From Lactuca virosa (Eukaryota > Streptophyta > Magnoliopsida > Asterales > Asteraceae), in NCBI GenBank assembly GCA_928212115.1, contig CAKMRJ010000001.1, positions 371,565,818 through 371,629,817 of the forward strand: 64,000 nt of DNA, in the 5' to 3' direction. This document shows, in pieces, positions 36,086-48,130 of this stretch (within the stretch, counting starts at the first letter, position 1; each line of letters starts with the position of its first letter). The position numbers and the translations under genes were made by a program. Below the pieces are notes generated by a model that saw only the letters and a program-made list of their open reading frames with translations, searched no databases and was not told where the DNA came from.

Positions 36086-37604
36086 TGATAGGTGCATTTT
36101 ATGCACCTATTTTGCATGTTTATTTCCGTCCTTTCATAGCATTCTACTTCATAATTATTGCATTTAGTTAATTTTTTGGGCAACTGCATATTTCATTAAG
36201 AATGTCTGGTACTTCACCATTTTTGATTTATTTTGCAGGCATTATGGTGCATGGAGCTTGGAGCTTGGAGCTTTGGAGCATGAAGAGAAGATGAACCGGT
36301 CATTCCCTGGCATAAAACATGAAGACACAACCCGAGTCATTGTTGCATTGTCATCATAGCAAAGGACTACGTTTGAAATACGGTTCTTGTCACACTAACA
36401 CGAGTCGTGTTTGTCCTTTATCATCTCATATTTGAGCAACATGACTCGTGGTGAAGCTAGATTGAAGATGGAGCCAACAATGAAGACTTATTTGATTTTT
36501 AGCAAAAAACATGGGCCATGCCAAAAACACATGGTCAAGACAAACGGCCATGCCAAAAACACATGGGCAAAAGGCATGGCCATGCCAAAAACGCATGGCC
36601 TTATGGCATGCACGTGAACATTAATTAAAACAGGAGATGTCGCCATTTGTAAGCGGAGACAGTTTCTGGAGCAACTTTGGGAGATTTTGGGAGATTTCTT
36701 GGAGTTTTTTAGAAGACCTAATCATTGCAAACACTCTTGATTTCATTTTTGTAAGCATTAAACATTCTAATTCCATCTTTATTCTTGTTTGATTTGTTCT
36801 TAGCCATGTGTGGCTAAGAAACCCTAGTTTCTAGTTCTTGTTCAAAACATGTTGATTGCTTGACTTGAAACATATGATTTGATGTTTGATTTGTGATTCT
36901 ATTCTAGTGATTATGTTTTTGTTCAAACTAGAATCATTGAATTTGATTTGTGTTTGATTAGCCACTTTCATGAATTGAATTTTTGTGCAGTTAATTAACT
37001 TTTAGGGCACCTAATCGTTCTGTAAAGTTAATGATTGGTAACAAACAATAAGTTTTCTTATTGTAAAACATATATCACATGTTTTCACACTTCCGAGCGT
37101 ATGAGAAGAAATGAACATTGTTGGGAAGCTGGTACAAAACTTAATGCAGTTTTTCAATACAATCTAAGAGCGTGTTTAGGTTGAATTGGTAAAGTTAGGT
37201 CTAATCAAAGATCGTGTTTTGGTTAGATAATTTGGCAAGCGAGAGGTATTAGAGCGTGTTAATATCTTTCAGTACCAACTTAGAATAGCAATCACAAATT
37301 ACATTAAGTCATAATTAGGTTAAATAACAACATTAAGAACTAGAACTAGAAGCACTTTTACAACTTGTTTACAAATCTATTTCATTTTCTGCATGTTTCA
37401 AAGTTGATTGTTATTTTCATTATTTGACTTTTGCAAACAAATCCCCTTTTGTGACCAAAGTACCTTGCGCAAAGAGGTATAGACTTTTATCCCGTGTCTC
37501 TGTGGTTCGACCTTGCTTGCCTTGTACTACATTTTAGTGCATTAAAGTAGTGTATTTGGAGTCTGTTGTACCCCTATTATTTGTTGGGTTTGACACGCCT
37601 AACA
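36086..37604 (+). mobile_element. Nested solo LTR of another family
   Basis: It starts TGATAGGTGC and ends CACGCCTAACA (TG...CA; the first and last seven bases are near-inverse). The flanks are CCGTT (36081-36085) and CCGTC (37605-37609), a 5-bp target duplication with one change. The strand is a guess. Inside, the phrase GGCCATGCCAAAAACACATGG occurs three times at about 36514, 36546 and 36578. Confidence 0.8.
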
Positions 37605-39189
37605 CCGTCCCACCTTCGCCTTCCCTTAGACTCCACTGATACCTGAAACAATAACTAACTGGATAAGCATAAAGCTTAGTGAGTTTCCCCAAAAATACCA
37701 CCTACCATGAAATGACGATTAGGGTTTCACATAAAATGACGATTAGGGTTAAGTAAGAACACTTAACCCATTAAGGACTTAATCACCTAAGGTTAGGACT
37801 GATTAAGGTTTGACTTAATCATTCTCAGGTGTAATAATAATCCAATTAAAAGTCCAAATACGCACCTGATCATTGCCTAAAATAGAGCTTCCCGATTCTA
37901 GGGTTTCCACATAAATTGATAACTATGGTTAGTGTTCCACACTTAACCCCTTAAGGGATTAATCCATTAAATCCAATATTGCATTAAGTTAATTGTAGAG
38001 AATTATTAAGTATTATTTTAAGTTTAATTAATAGTTTTAACGCGGGTCTCGACCAACTCTAAAAACTAGGGTTTCATGACATTAGGGTTTTCTAAACTCT
38101 AATTAGGGTTTCCAACTCCTAAAGTTAGATAATTAGCTAATTAAATAAATATATATTTAATAAATCGGGCAACACCCATTGCAACCTCGGGTAGTGGTGG
38201 TCGGCGGTGGTTCATGGCGGCAGCCACCACCTCACGACGACGGTGGTGGTGGTTTCGAGTTAGAATCAGACCAAATAAGCTTCTACTACATCAACCACAC
38301 AGAACCGCTCATATACACAATAATACACACACCCAACCACCTAACACGGTGGCCGGTGGTGGCAGAAAACGGCAATGAGGCGGCAGCCACCATGGTTGGC
38401 TGCCATGGTGGGTTTCTTCTTCGTTTTTCGGCCATACTTCGCCATCACGCAAACAGAAAAACAACACCCCACGCACACATGAAAAATTAAATACAAACAT
38501 AGCCAACCTTGTGGTGGCAGGTGGCGGTCGGAGAAATGACAGAAAAGGGGCCTCCGCTCGAAGCGGCGGAGACGGCGACGGAACGTGGTAAAGCAATGGA
38601 GGTATTCGGAGAGGATGGGAGGGTTACGTCTTTACCAGCGGAAAGCAGCAGCGGCCACTAATATCTGTTCTTCCGACCTCCCCGCGGACACGATGTCGTC
38701 CACATCTTCGTCGGCGGAAGGGGCAACAATGGTCGCTCGGCGGTTGCAACAACGATGGGGATGTCGGCGGCCGGAGATAGGAGGGATAAGGTGGTGGCGA
38801 TCTTAAAGCTATGGTTAGGGTTTTTAGGGTAGTGTACCTGTGGTTAGCAAGAGGGTGGAGGGGAACCGGTTTTAAGTCCTGACTCCAATTCAAACTTCAA
38901 TACATTTGTACAAGATTGGTCCCTGTCTCCACAAATCCTTTTCAATTTAAATCCAATAATTACCAAACAACCATTGCTCATGAATTTCGTTACATTTTAA
39001 GTCCTCATGTTACAATATACACCCCAAATTCCATAAATTATATCATTTAACTCCTTATGGCTAACACTGATAAATTATTACGGATTCATGGCTAAAATAA
39101 AATAATATATAAAATCGATATCGGGGTTTTTAGGGCTTATTATTTATTTATTTACTTATTTTATTTTATTTATTTTATTTTAAACAGAA

Positions 39190-40249
39190 GGGATATATAC
39201 ACTAAAGTCCCAATATTTTCATCGATTTGACAAGAAAGTCCTAAACTTTATTTTTTTTGTCAGTAAAGACCAAATTACCGGCATTTTTTGACACTTTTAC
39301 CTTTTTTTTTCCGGTTAACCGATAATTAAGACTTTTTTGTCAAAAAAAATAAAGTTTAAGACTTTCTTGTCAAATCGTCAATTAGGACTTTACTGTCAAA
39401 AAAATAAAGATTAGGACATTCTTGTCAAATCGTTGAAAATATTAGGACTTTAGTGTATTTTCGTAACCCAAGAACTTTTAATTGTGACTTTTGTTGCAGC
39501 ACCACTGTTTTTCTTACCATCATCATCTTTACCCTGACACAATCACGATCAGGAGAAACATATGCAAAAGAGAGAGGTAGAAAGGGTAAAAAGACTTGTA
39601 AAACTTTCTTCTTGCTTCGCCGCCAAATCTTGAACTAAAAAGTGGGGACAGATTATACAAACACAAACAACACATGTCTAGTCAAAAAGATGTGAATGTG
39701 GAGAAGGGAAAGAAGGGCAATTTCGTTTTTTTTTTTTCGGTTTCTTATTTCTCCATTTTTGGGACTGCAAAAAGCCAACACAACCCTGGTTCTTTCTTTC
39801 TTTCTTTCTTTCTTGATTATCTCTATTTTTTTCAATGTCGGTTTGTTGAAATTAAAAAAACGATTTAAAAAGAAGCAAACGTTAAGAATTTCAATAGGAT
39901 CTAGCTGACTAGAGAAGGTTTCAATAACTCTTATGCTTAAAGAGTATTATATCATTAAATTTCTAACAAAAAAGGGGATATATACACTAAAGTCCCAATG
40001 TTTTTAACGATTTGACAAGAAAGTCCTAAACTTTATTTTTTTGACAGTAAATTCCTAATTGACGATTTGACAAGAAAGTCCTAAACTTTATTTTTTTTGA
40101 CAAAAAAATCCTAATTACCGGCTAACCGGAAAAAAAAGGGTAAAAGTGTCAAAAATTGCCGGTAATTTGGACTTTACTGTCAAAAAAATAAAGTTTAGGA
40201 CTTTCTTGTCAAATCGATGAAAATATTGGGACTTTAGTGTACATATCCC
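39190..40249. mobile_element. Mutator-like foldback element
   Basis: It begins GGGATATATACACTAAAGTCC and ends with the inverse (GGACTTTAGTGTACATATCCC). The terminal repeats are about 275 bp, and each end is itself a near-palindrome with ACTAAAGTCC on both sides and CCGG-centred cores. The 9-bp flanks TAAACAGAA (39181-39189) and AAAACGGAA (40250-40258) agree at seven positions, as in an old Mutator-type target duplication. The middle (39470-39974) has no recognisable transposase. Confidence 0.75.
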
Positions 40250-40264
40250 AAAACGGAATGTTAC

Positions 40265-41386
40265 ATGAAAATCGTATCCAATTTGGTTTCAGGAGCCAAA
40301 ATCAAAAATCGGTAGTTGAGTAGAGTACTAGAGGAAAGAGAGAAAGGGGGTTTATAGATTTTACAAGAAGGAGCTTATAGTGCAGAGCATGCAGTGGTGA
40401 CAGATGTGCAAGAAAGGGAGCTGGCGGTGTGGGTTTCTGGCTTGTTGTCGGTGGTTTCCGATGTGGGTGTTCTTGAGACTATGGTGTTGTTTGTTTTTTT
40501 GAAGCAAAAATCCATAAAGTCTGCGGACCACCTCTGCAACCCTCTGTAGTAGAAGAGGTGGACCAAACAGTTGCAGACTGTAATAAGAAGCGTGTTTGTT
40601 TTTTTTAACATCTGCATGTTGCTGCAGATATTAAAAATTTAAAATAAACTGATTTTATAATCCGAAAATAGTTTTTTAATACCGAAAATTTAATAATGTA
40701 TGACATTTCGGCAAGAATTTATGATATTTCAGCAAAAAAAAATAATGATATTTTAACAAAAAAATAATGATATTTCATCAACAAATTATTATTATTCAAT
40801 ATAAAAAAAAGAAAAAAAAATTCAACAAGAATAAACAAAAAAAAAACGAAAAAAATATGAAATAAAATTTCAGCAATATATAATCAATATTTTAGCAAGA
40901 AAAAAAAGAAGAATAAGAGGTTGGAAGAGGTATGAAGAGGCAAAACAAGTGCTGCGCCAAAAAGAACACGCACAGAGGTTTTTTAATCCGAAGACTTCTT
41001 AAAAACAAACATCTGTGAGATGAAAAATGTTGCGCGTGTGCTACGCCGCGCAACAATAAGAGGTCTGAAGAGGTTTTTTCCAAAAAAAAAAAAACACCTA
41101 TATGTTTGTGTGTGTTTTGAAAAAGATAGAAAGAAGTGAAGTTGAGTGGTGTCTGATAAAGAGATATAAGAGGGTGGTGGTGGCAAACCAGGTAACTCTA
41201 GTGAATGGAGGTCGCCAACGCTAGTTACAGACACCAATGATGGATGGTGGTGGTGATGATTGAGATTCTCTCCTCCTTGGTACTATGGCATAGAAGAAAG
41301 GGTGGGTTGGGTTTTTATTTATTATTATTTTTTTGTTTTAAGTTAAACATTAGTTAAATTAATTTAATTAAAACATTTCCGCAATT
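40265..41386. other. Intergenic DNA, possibly a degenerate terminal-repeat element
   Basis: GTGTTGTTTGTTTTTTTGAAG near 40482 and AAAAACACCTAT-type sequence near 41095 might be degenerate inverted ends of an element whose interior has many A-rich runs. I cannot support this firmly. No gene is seen. Confidence 0.4.
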
Positions 41387-41390
41387 ATAT

Positions 41391-41457
<67 letters not shown>

Positions 41458-41464
41458 ATATATA

Positions 41465-43572
41465 GAGAGAGAGAGAGCTAGGTTCAGGTGTTTATACTAA
41501 TTATTGTGTTATTGTATGCATAAATGTGGGCCAATCAAAATTAAATAAAAAATTAAATAATTAAATAAATAAATAAGGGTAATTTAGTAATTTGATTAGT
41601 AACTTCCAATAATAATCCCTATAATCATGGTATTGACTTTTAACCTAATTTCTCCAGGTTTATATCTAGAGTCGCTCAATCTTCACCGATTACAAGCCCT
41701 AGCCGATGATACAAAGCCGTCGCCACCATCGTCCGCCCCAAACACCTTCCTTCTATCTTCCTTCTTCTCGATTTTTTTCTCTGACCTAGGACCATCGTGG
41801 TTACTCTGTACTTTTCAACTCAATCCTCCCTAAAAAATCCAATCAATTCAGCAATGTCGGCCTTAACAGACCAACCTAGCCCTAAATCCTTTTGTGGCGT
41901 GTATTTGCTTAAGCGGAGAAAGAAAGAGGAGATTGTGATATGGAGAAAAGAGCAGAAGCTCTGGTGTCGATCCAAGGAGGAAGACGAGGCAGGAAAGGTC
42001 AAGCAAGAAGAAGGATTTGGTTGTGGGATCGGCTACAGCATGTAAAACTTCTCGATTCTTTTTTTCTTTCTTCTTTTCATTATGAAACGATTAATTAGTC
42101 TTGATTATCGATTCAATGATTTTCCTAATTTCTCTATTCTCCTTCTGAAATCTCCACTTCTGTCGACTGTCGCTCTCTCTCACCGATTTTGATTTGATTC
42201 TCGAGCTTCAATCATTATCAATTCATTGGTTTTGATGTGATTCTCGAGCTTCAATCATTATCAATTCATTTGTTTTGGGGCTTATATAACTTTTTTTGAT
42301 TATCTGATGTATGCGTTTTCTGATTACAACTTCTCTTGTTTTCTTAATTTTTGATTATCCAAAGGCAAAGATTTCTCAGCATAGTATTGAGGTTGTTTCT
42401 AACTGAGTTGATTTTTTTCTGTTTTTAATGAGCGATGATTTCTACAAATTATTTTCTGAATTGCTGATTATAAGTCGTATTAATTTCTGATTATCCAGAG
42501 GCAAAGAAGTGATCTTTCTGATAGAAAGACTAGACATTTAGAGGGATTTGTCACCTGAGTAGCAGTAGACCAAATGTGGCCATGGATATTCCTTTGATTT
42601 TGTTTTTCTTTCCTTTGTTTTGACAAAAATTCAATGGAGTGTTGATGGGTTTTGGGTTTGATTGTTCTTGATAGAAATGGATAAATGGAATGGATTTTTG
42701 GGGTTAATGTTTTACAGGAAATTGTTTGTTTTGCTTGACAGAATTCGATGTGGTGTTTATTACTTGAAATTGCCATGGAAAGAAGATTAAGCAATAATAA
42801 TGAGTGGTTGTATTTCTCATTTGCAGGTATACATGAAATCAAGAACAATAATGTTCTTGTTTTCTTGGCTGGGAAGGGTACATATGAGACTTACAACATT
42901 CTACTGGAATGGAATCTTGAATTCCGATTATGTCAGAATAGAATCTTGAAGATGAACATTCTATGGGATGAAGATGAACAATGACCACCAATCTTCCAAA
43001 AAGAATGGATTATTCTAGCAGAATAATATACAATATAATAAAAAGAAATATATGTAATAGTATATTCTGGTAGAATGATTTATATATTTGTATTTCTTTG
43101 TTATTAATAAGTGTAACATTCTCATAGAATAGTATATAAATTTTTTTCTTTTCTAAGAATGTAATGAAATTTTTTTTAACTTGTATCCAAAATTTTGTTA
43201 TTCTTCAAGAAGTTCATTAAATCAAAATATATATTATGTCAGAATGTGTATTCTTGTATGGTTCAATAATTTTTGTTATTTTTCTATATATTGATAAACA
43301 TATTCCGTCAGAATTTCCGAATTAGGAGAATTATTATCCATACAATCAGATTTTTAAAATTAATAGAATCTATTTTCCCTTAAAATATGTAAATTTCCTT
43401 TATTAAATCTATATTAACTGACTAAAATACCCTTCTAGTTAAATTAGATGGTATTTTTCAATTATATTTAATTCAATAATATGTAATAATCACTTTCTTA
43501 AAATAAGTAAAATGAGTGGCCCACAATCATTCATACAATAACACAATAATTGGTTAGAATATAATAACCTAA

Positions 43573-43575
<3 letters not shown>
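41465..43575. mobile_element. Third (TA)n-bounded terminal-inverted-repeat element
   Basis: The left end (TAGGTTCAGG then AATTATTGTGTTATTGTATG and TGTGGGCCA, 41477-41535) matches the inverted right end (TGGCCCACA then CATACAATAACACAATAATT and ATAACCTA, 43517-43571). The flanks are (TA)n runs at 41387-41463 and 43577-43641. The interior at 41625-42050 has a CT-rich leader-like stretch and an open frame of 82 codons (41797-42045, basic, lysine/glutamate-rich), then intron-like AT-rich DNA and another open stretch (42748-42984). It looks like captured or decayed gene sequence, family unknown. Confidence 0.75.
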
Positions 43576-43641
<66 letters not shown>

Positions 43642-43645
<4 letters not shown>

Positions 43646-44480
43646 GGGTATAAAAGTAATTTCAAATCTACAATACCAAAATCATTAAAATCGAAGATTG
43701 GACCACCTGCAATATAATTTTAACAAAACATTTTTGCAATTTTGTTGGCGGGAAGGATATATACCATTAAATATAATACAATAGTTCTTGCAAAGTTGTT
43801 AATTTTGACCATTGTATTTCTCAGAGTACAGTAGAGATCATTTTGATCATTATTTATCTTTCACAAACATAATTCAAACACAGCAAATTTTATCATATTT
43901 CTTGCTTTATTTCAATTGTATTTCACACACATACTTCAAACACATCAAATTAGCACAACAAATTGTATCAGAGCTAATGAAGGGAGGACTTTTTTGATTG
44001 ATGGTACTGTTTTTCAGAGTTCTTGATTGCTGATTTCAAAGGGGATCGATCAAGAGGTGAAAGACAAAGGTGATCGGTCAAGAACAAGGCAGAACTTCAG
44101 AATTCAAATTTCACAGCATTTGGGTGCGTTTATTTTTGGAAGTTTTCTTGGAAATTTTGCAATTTCGTATTTAGGTAACAACACGTTCAAATTATTTTCT
44201 ATTTTGGTTGAGTTGTCGTTGTTTGAGGTTTGTAATTTGATTTTGGGGCCCCTCTACCAATAATGTTTGTACGGAGATAGAGTTCGAAACATTGCACACA
44301 AGGTGTTCGATAAAAATCCTCAGTGAGATTACATTGTTTTTTATGGCTTTTCTTGCATAGATTATGGTTCCTCGGTTCAAAATGCGAGTTTTGCTAGAAC
44401 AACATTCCTCTATAAATAGAGATTTGAACCTATTCCTTTTTTACTTGAGTCTCTCCTGAACAATTGAAGTTGCTACAATT
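43642..44480. other. Intergenic DNA with a possible retrotransposon primer site
   Basis: TTGTATCAGAGC at 43963-43974, after CACAACAAA, resembles a one-base variant of a tRNA-iMet primer site, so 43.7-43.96 kb may be the end of an LTR and 43.97-44.45 kb leader sequence. There is a TATAAATA at about 44412-44419. Nothing coding is recognisable. Confidence 0.35.
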
Positions 44481-44652
44481 CCAACTTGGGGAACATCACG
44501 TTCATATGCATGTTATGGCTAATGCAATTTCTTATTGAAAGTGTCTTTTTGTTTTAGACGTTGAAGTTAAAGGAAGACATTATATTAGCCATCATCCTGC
44601 TCATGAATATGATGTTACTCTAACGTCATACCAAAAATAAAAAACAGCCTTA

Positions 44653-44861
44653 GGGGGTGTTTGGCTTAGCTTTTGAGAGGCCAAAAGTCCTTTTAGGAAA
44701 AGATGAAAGATAAAAGATGTTTGGCAAAAGACTTTTAAAAGCTACTTTTGGATTTTGGATAGAAGGAAAATCAACTTTTTGAAAAAGTCAGGAAAACCTG
44801 ACTTTTTGTAACTTTTCCAAAAATGACTTTTGGGCTCTAAAAAGCTAAGCCAAACACCCCC
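44653..44861. mobile_element. Tourist-like (PIF/Harbinger) MITE
   Basis: The terminal inverted repeats GGGGGTGTTTGGCTTAGCTTTT and AAAAGCTAAGCCAAACACCCCC flank 209 bp. The 3-bp target duplication TTA is present on both sides (44650-44652, 44862-44864). This is the standard Harbinger MITE form. It sits in the 3' flank of the duplicated gene copy. Confidence 0.92.
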
Positions 44862-44909
44862 TTAATACAAAAAATACCACAATCCCAACAAAAGCATTAA
44901 AAGACTCTA

Positions 44910-46255
44910 GGGATAATGACTTGAAAGGGTAACGAACTTTCGACTTTGTTCACATTTAGTCACTAAACTTTTTTTCGTTATCTATTTGTCATTGAACTAT
45001 TGAAACTGTTCACATTTTACCCTTATGACCGGCTGTTACCGGTCATAAGGGTAAAATGTGAAAAATTTCAATAATTTAGTGGCAAATAGATAACGAAAAA
45101 AAGTTTAGTGACTAAATGTGAACAAAATAGAAAGTTTGTTTCCCTCTAAAAAAGTTCAATGACTAAATGTGAACAAACTTCCTATTGTATTATGTTTTAG
45201 CAAATTATTTATTTTTGTTAAATTCTAGCAACATTTGTTGATAAAGAAATCTATGAAATAAAAAAAACAAAACCTTGAAAATATATTTAAAAAAAAAAAC
45301 GAAACCGAAATAAAAAACCAATGGTTTGACATTTTCCAAAATAAAAAATCAAAATTTCCAATCTGATTTTGGTTTTACAAAAAAAATGAACTATTCTCAC
45401 TGATGTGAATTATGACCATTGGTTTGGCATGCGTAATTAAAGAACACACAAAGAACACGGTGATTTGGGTGTTTAAGAGATGCATTCGATTATGAAAGAT
45501 TTTTACAAAAAATGATCTAGATCTAAATCTACATAATTAACAAACACTAACACTCTCAATGTTACATCTCTCAAGCACACCTCTACATGTGGTATGAACC
45601 CACCTTATATAGAAATGTTTACATGTCTCTCTCTCTATCTCTCATGTCATAAAGGGGGAGTTTTGGATAGAAAATTCTGAATTGAGCGTTTTCTCATTCC
45701 CTTTTTGCTTTTATAATCATTTTCCGATTATAAAAAGGGGGAGGGATTTAGATATGGAAATCCGAAAATTGGAATTTTTCTAAAACCAAAATTAGATTGG
45801 AAAATTGTGATTTTTTATTTTGGAAAATACCAAACCATTGGTTTTTTATTTCGGTTTCGGTTTTTCGTTTTTTTAAATATATTTTTCGGGGTTTTTTTTT
45901 TTTTTTATTTCATAGATTTCTTCATCAACAAATGTTTCTATAATTTAACAAAAATAAATAATTTATTAAAACATAATACAAGAGGAAGTCTGTTCACATT
46001 TAGTCATTGAACTTTTTAGAGGGAAACGAACTTTCGATTTTGTTCACATTTAGTCACTAAACTTTTTTTCGTTATCTATTTGTCACTCAACTATTGAAAC
46101 TGTTCACATTTTACCCTTATGACCGGTAACAGCCGGTCATAAGGGTAAAATGTGAACAGTTTCAATAGTTCAATGGCAAATAGATAACGAAAAAAAGTTT
46201 AGTGACTAAATGTGAACAAAGTCGAAAGTTCGTTACCCTTTCAAGTCATTATCCC
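44910..46255. mobile_element. Foldback Mutator-like element with perfect 9-bp target duplication
   Basis: The ends are GGGATAATGACTTGAAAGGG and its inverse. Inverted repeats of about 450-480 bp (44910 to about 45385, and about 45780 to 46255) leave a loop of about 400 bp. Each arm contains an internal palindrome (ACCCTTATGACCGG...CCGGTCATAAGGGT). The target duplication AAGACTCTA is exact at 44901-44909 and 46256-46264. There is no transposase. Sequence at 45800-46010 that appears open is AT-rich arm sequence, not a gene. Confidence 0.93.
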
Positions 46256-46804
46256 AAGACTCTATACCTAAAACACTAATTAAGTTGATAGAACCTAAAT
46301 CGCTCATATTTCAATTCAACGTCATTTGTAACATGAATATTTTATATATATTTATTTCGCTTCAACAACATTTGTAACATGTATATCTATTGAAAGTATA
46401 ATATGCATCAATACAATTCTCAAAATTATATGCAACAATATGAAAACATGCCCCCTTTTTCCTCGATCCAAAGTCACTTTTCAAAACCTTCATATGCATC
46501 AATCTATCAGATCTTTTCGATACTTTGATTCCTTTATTATTATAGGAGGGGCTTCCTAGCTACCATAGCCACATAAAACTGAAAACAGAGATGTAAAGTG
46601 ATTCCTATGAGCACAAGTCAAATGCATAAACTTACACGGTACTACGGTAGTTATTTCCATGATCTGCATCACATCACCTTTCATCAAGGTGCAAAAGAAA
46701 CAAGAATTACTGCCAAATTTTATGCCTATATATACACACACATACAAGACTTATGTTATGAAGTCGGAAAAAATACCTTGGCTACATACGAAAGACGACC
46801 ACTT

Positions 46805-47695
46805 TTAAGGGATATGTTGCAAATGAAGACGCCATTCATCAATAAATGCCATTTTCTCTTGATCAATGCTTGGCAGTTCATGCATTTCAAGTCTTTTTAT
46901 TATCTCAGTAGTCCTACCAAGAAGCTTAGCTGCAGCCTCAACACTATCCTCCCGTTTCTCTATTGCACTTTCATGGCATTTCATTGTTATGACTCGTGGA
47001 ATGTTGGTGAAGCAAGCAACCAATATGTCTGCAATCATGTGAGATAATAGAGCAAACAACTGTTCTTCAGTGATCCCTAAGATGTTACTTTGGTAGGTAA
47101 GCATGACTGAATGTGCAATTCGGTACATTGAATTTTGCAACAATTAACTTCCGTGGAAGGTATTCCACCGGTTCTCCTCCATTTGTGCTTTTGCTAACTT
47201 CTATCACAATTTCTTCTGCTTTGTGAGCAAACCATTCAAGAATCTCTCTTGATGTTTTTCCTTCGTAAAGTGCTTTTTCCCAAGCTGTTCTCTAACCACT
47301 TGTTGTTGTCTTCTACCTCATCCCACAATGACATAGCTGCCTTTTGAATGTTTACATACCGACGTTCATTGTTCAAGCTTTCCTCAACAATATGGGTGTA
47401 AAAAAGTCCTTCACCAACACATTTGAACAAGCTATTCGTTACATCCTTACCAATATTCGGGAGAGCAGCAGCGATGCACGTAAATGTTACTATTGGTAAG
47501 CTCCAGCTGTTAGGAAGTTCAATAGAAAGTAGAGGTTGAACTTGATAAATGTCAAATTTCTCTACTCCCTCAAAACCTATAGAATTTTCAAGAAACTTTA
47601 GGAGATTGTTGTCTTGTTCCTTCTCATTCTTTTGAATCAAGCGATTCATGGAGTTTAATATTCGTTCAAGTGTTCTTCCAGCAAGCTCCATATTG
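46805..47695 (-). pseudogene. Partial duplicate of the membrane-protein gene (C-terminal third)
   Basis: The minus-strand sequence closely follows residues about 467-780 of the intact gene at 50300-52642, including the NNLLKFLE, LPNIGKDV, NIQKAAMSLWDEVEDNNKWL and MAFIDEWRLHL segments. A frameshift near 47145-47275 splits it into two open pieces (47236-47695 and 46805-47143). It has seven extra codons (VQPLLSI) near 47530 and lacks the 25-residue internal duplication of the intact gene. All transmembrane segments are missing. Homology stops sharply at 47695, next to a GGT-rich low-complexity tract, so there is no promoter or start. The 3' flank is homologous too. Confidence 0.93.
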
Positions 47696-48130
47696 ATGAT
47701 GGCGACGGTGGTGGTGGTGGTGGCGGTGGCAGCGGTGGTGGTGATGACAGGCGGTGGTGGTGACAGCGGCAATTGTTGCAGTGGTGGTGATGGCGACGGT
47801 GATAGCGGCGGTGGTGGTGTTCGTGATGGGGTAGTGGTGGTGGTGATGGGGTAGTGGTGGTGGTGATGGCGATAATAGGTCGATGATTGTGGTAGTGGTG
47901 GTGGGTGTGTGTGTGGGGGTGTGGGTGTGGAGTAGGGGTGGGTGTGAGTTTGTGTGTGTGTGTTTGTTTGTAGGGGTATGGGTGGGGGTAGGTGTGTGTG
48001 TGTGTTTGTGGGGGTTGGTGTGTGTGTGTGTGTGTTTGTAGGGGTGGGCTTGGGAGTGAGTGTACGTAGGTAGGGGTGTAGTGGGTTGGGGGTATTAAGG
48101 TGATGGTAGGTAGAGGTAGATTGGGGTGGG
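47696..48130 (+). repeat. GGT/GTG low-complexity tract
   Basis: Imperfect (GGT)n, (GAT)n and (GTGT)n sequence runs from the break of the pseudogene. Open frames in it are poly-Val/poly-Gly artefacts. Confidence 0.93.

Larger units (their letters stand above)
35912..40264 (-). mobile_element. 5' LTR of the minus-strand retrotransposon, with two nested insertions
   Basis: The ends are TGTAACGTCCC (35912) and CGGAATGTTACA (40264). A solo LTR of another family is inserted at 36086-37604 and a Mutator-like element at 39190-40249; without them the LTR is about 1.76 kb. The right part (37710-38830) shares the AATTAGGGTTTCACATAAAATGA phrase and the GGTAGTGGTGGTCGGCGG segment with the solo LTR at 26581-29020, so these are related LTRs. 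Open stretches at 38179-38893 follow the GGTGGT/CCACC composition and are not genes. Confidence 0.82.

Noticed and set aside
38179..38893. Overlapping open frames on both strands
   Set aside because: Open on both strands because of GGTGGT-type composition within an LTR; no protein family is recognisable.
39190..39470. Separate small palindromic MITE (and another at 39975-40249)
   Set aside because: Neither half has its own target duplication, while the outer flanks of the pair match at 7 of 9 bases, favouring one element.
40482..41095. hAT element with GTGTTGTTTG ends
   Set aside because: The proposed right end matches only over T/A runs and no 8-bp target duplication was found.
47236..47854. 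Poly-Thr/poly-Val open frames extending the pseudogene
   Set aside because: The extension comes from the GGT/GAT low-complexity tract beyond the breakpoint at 47695.
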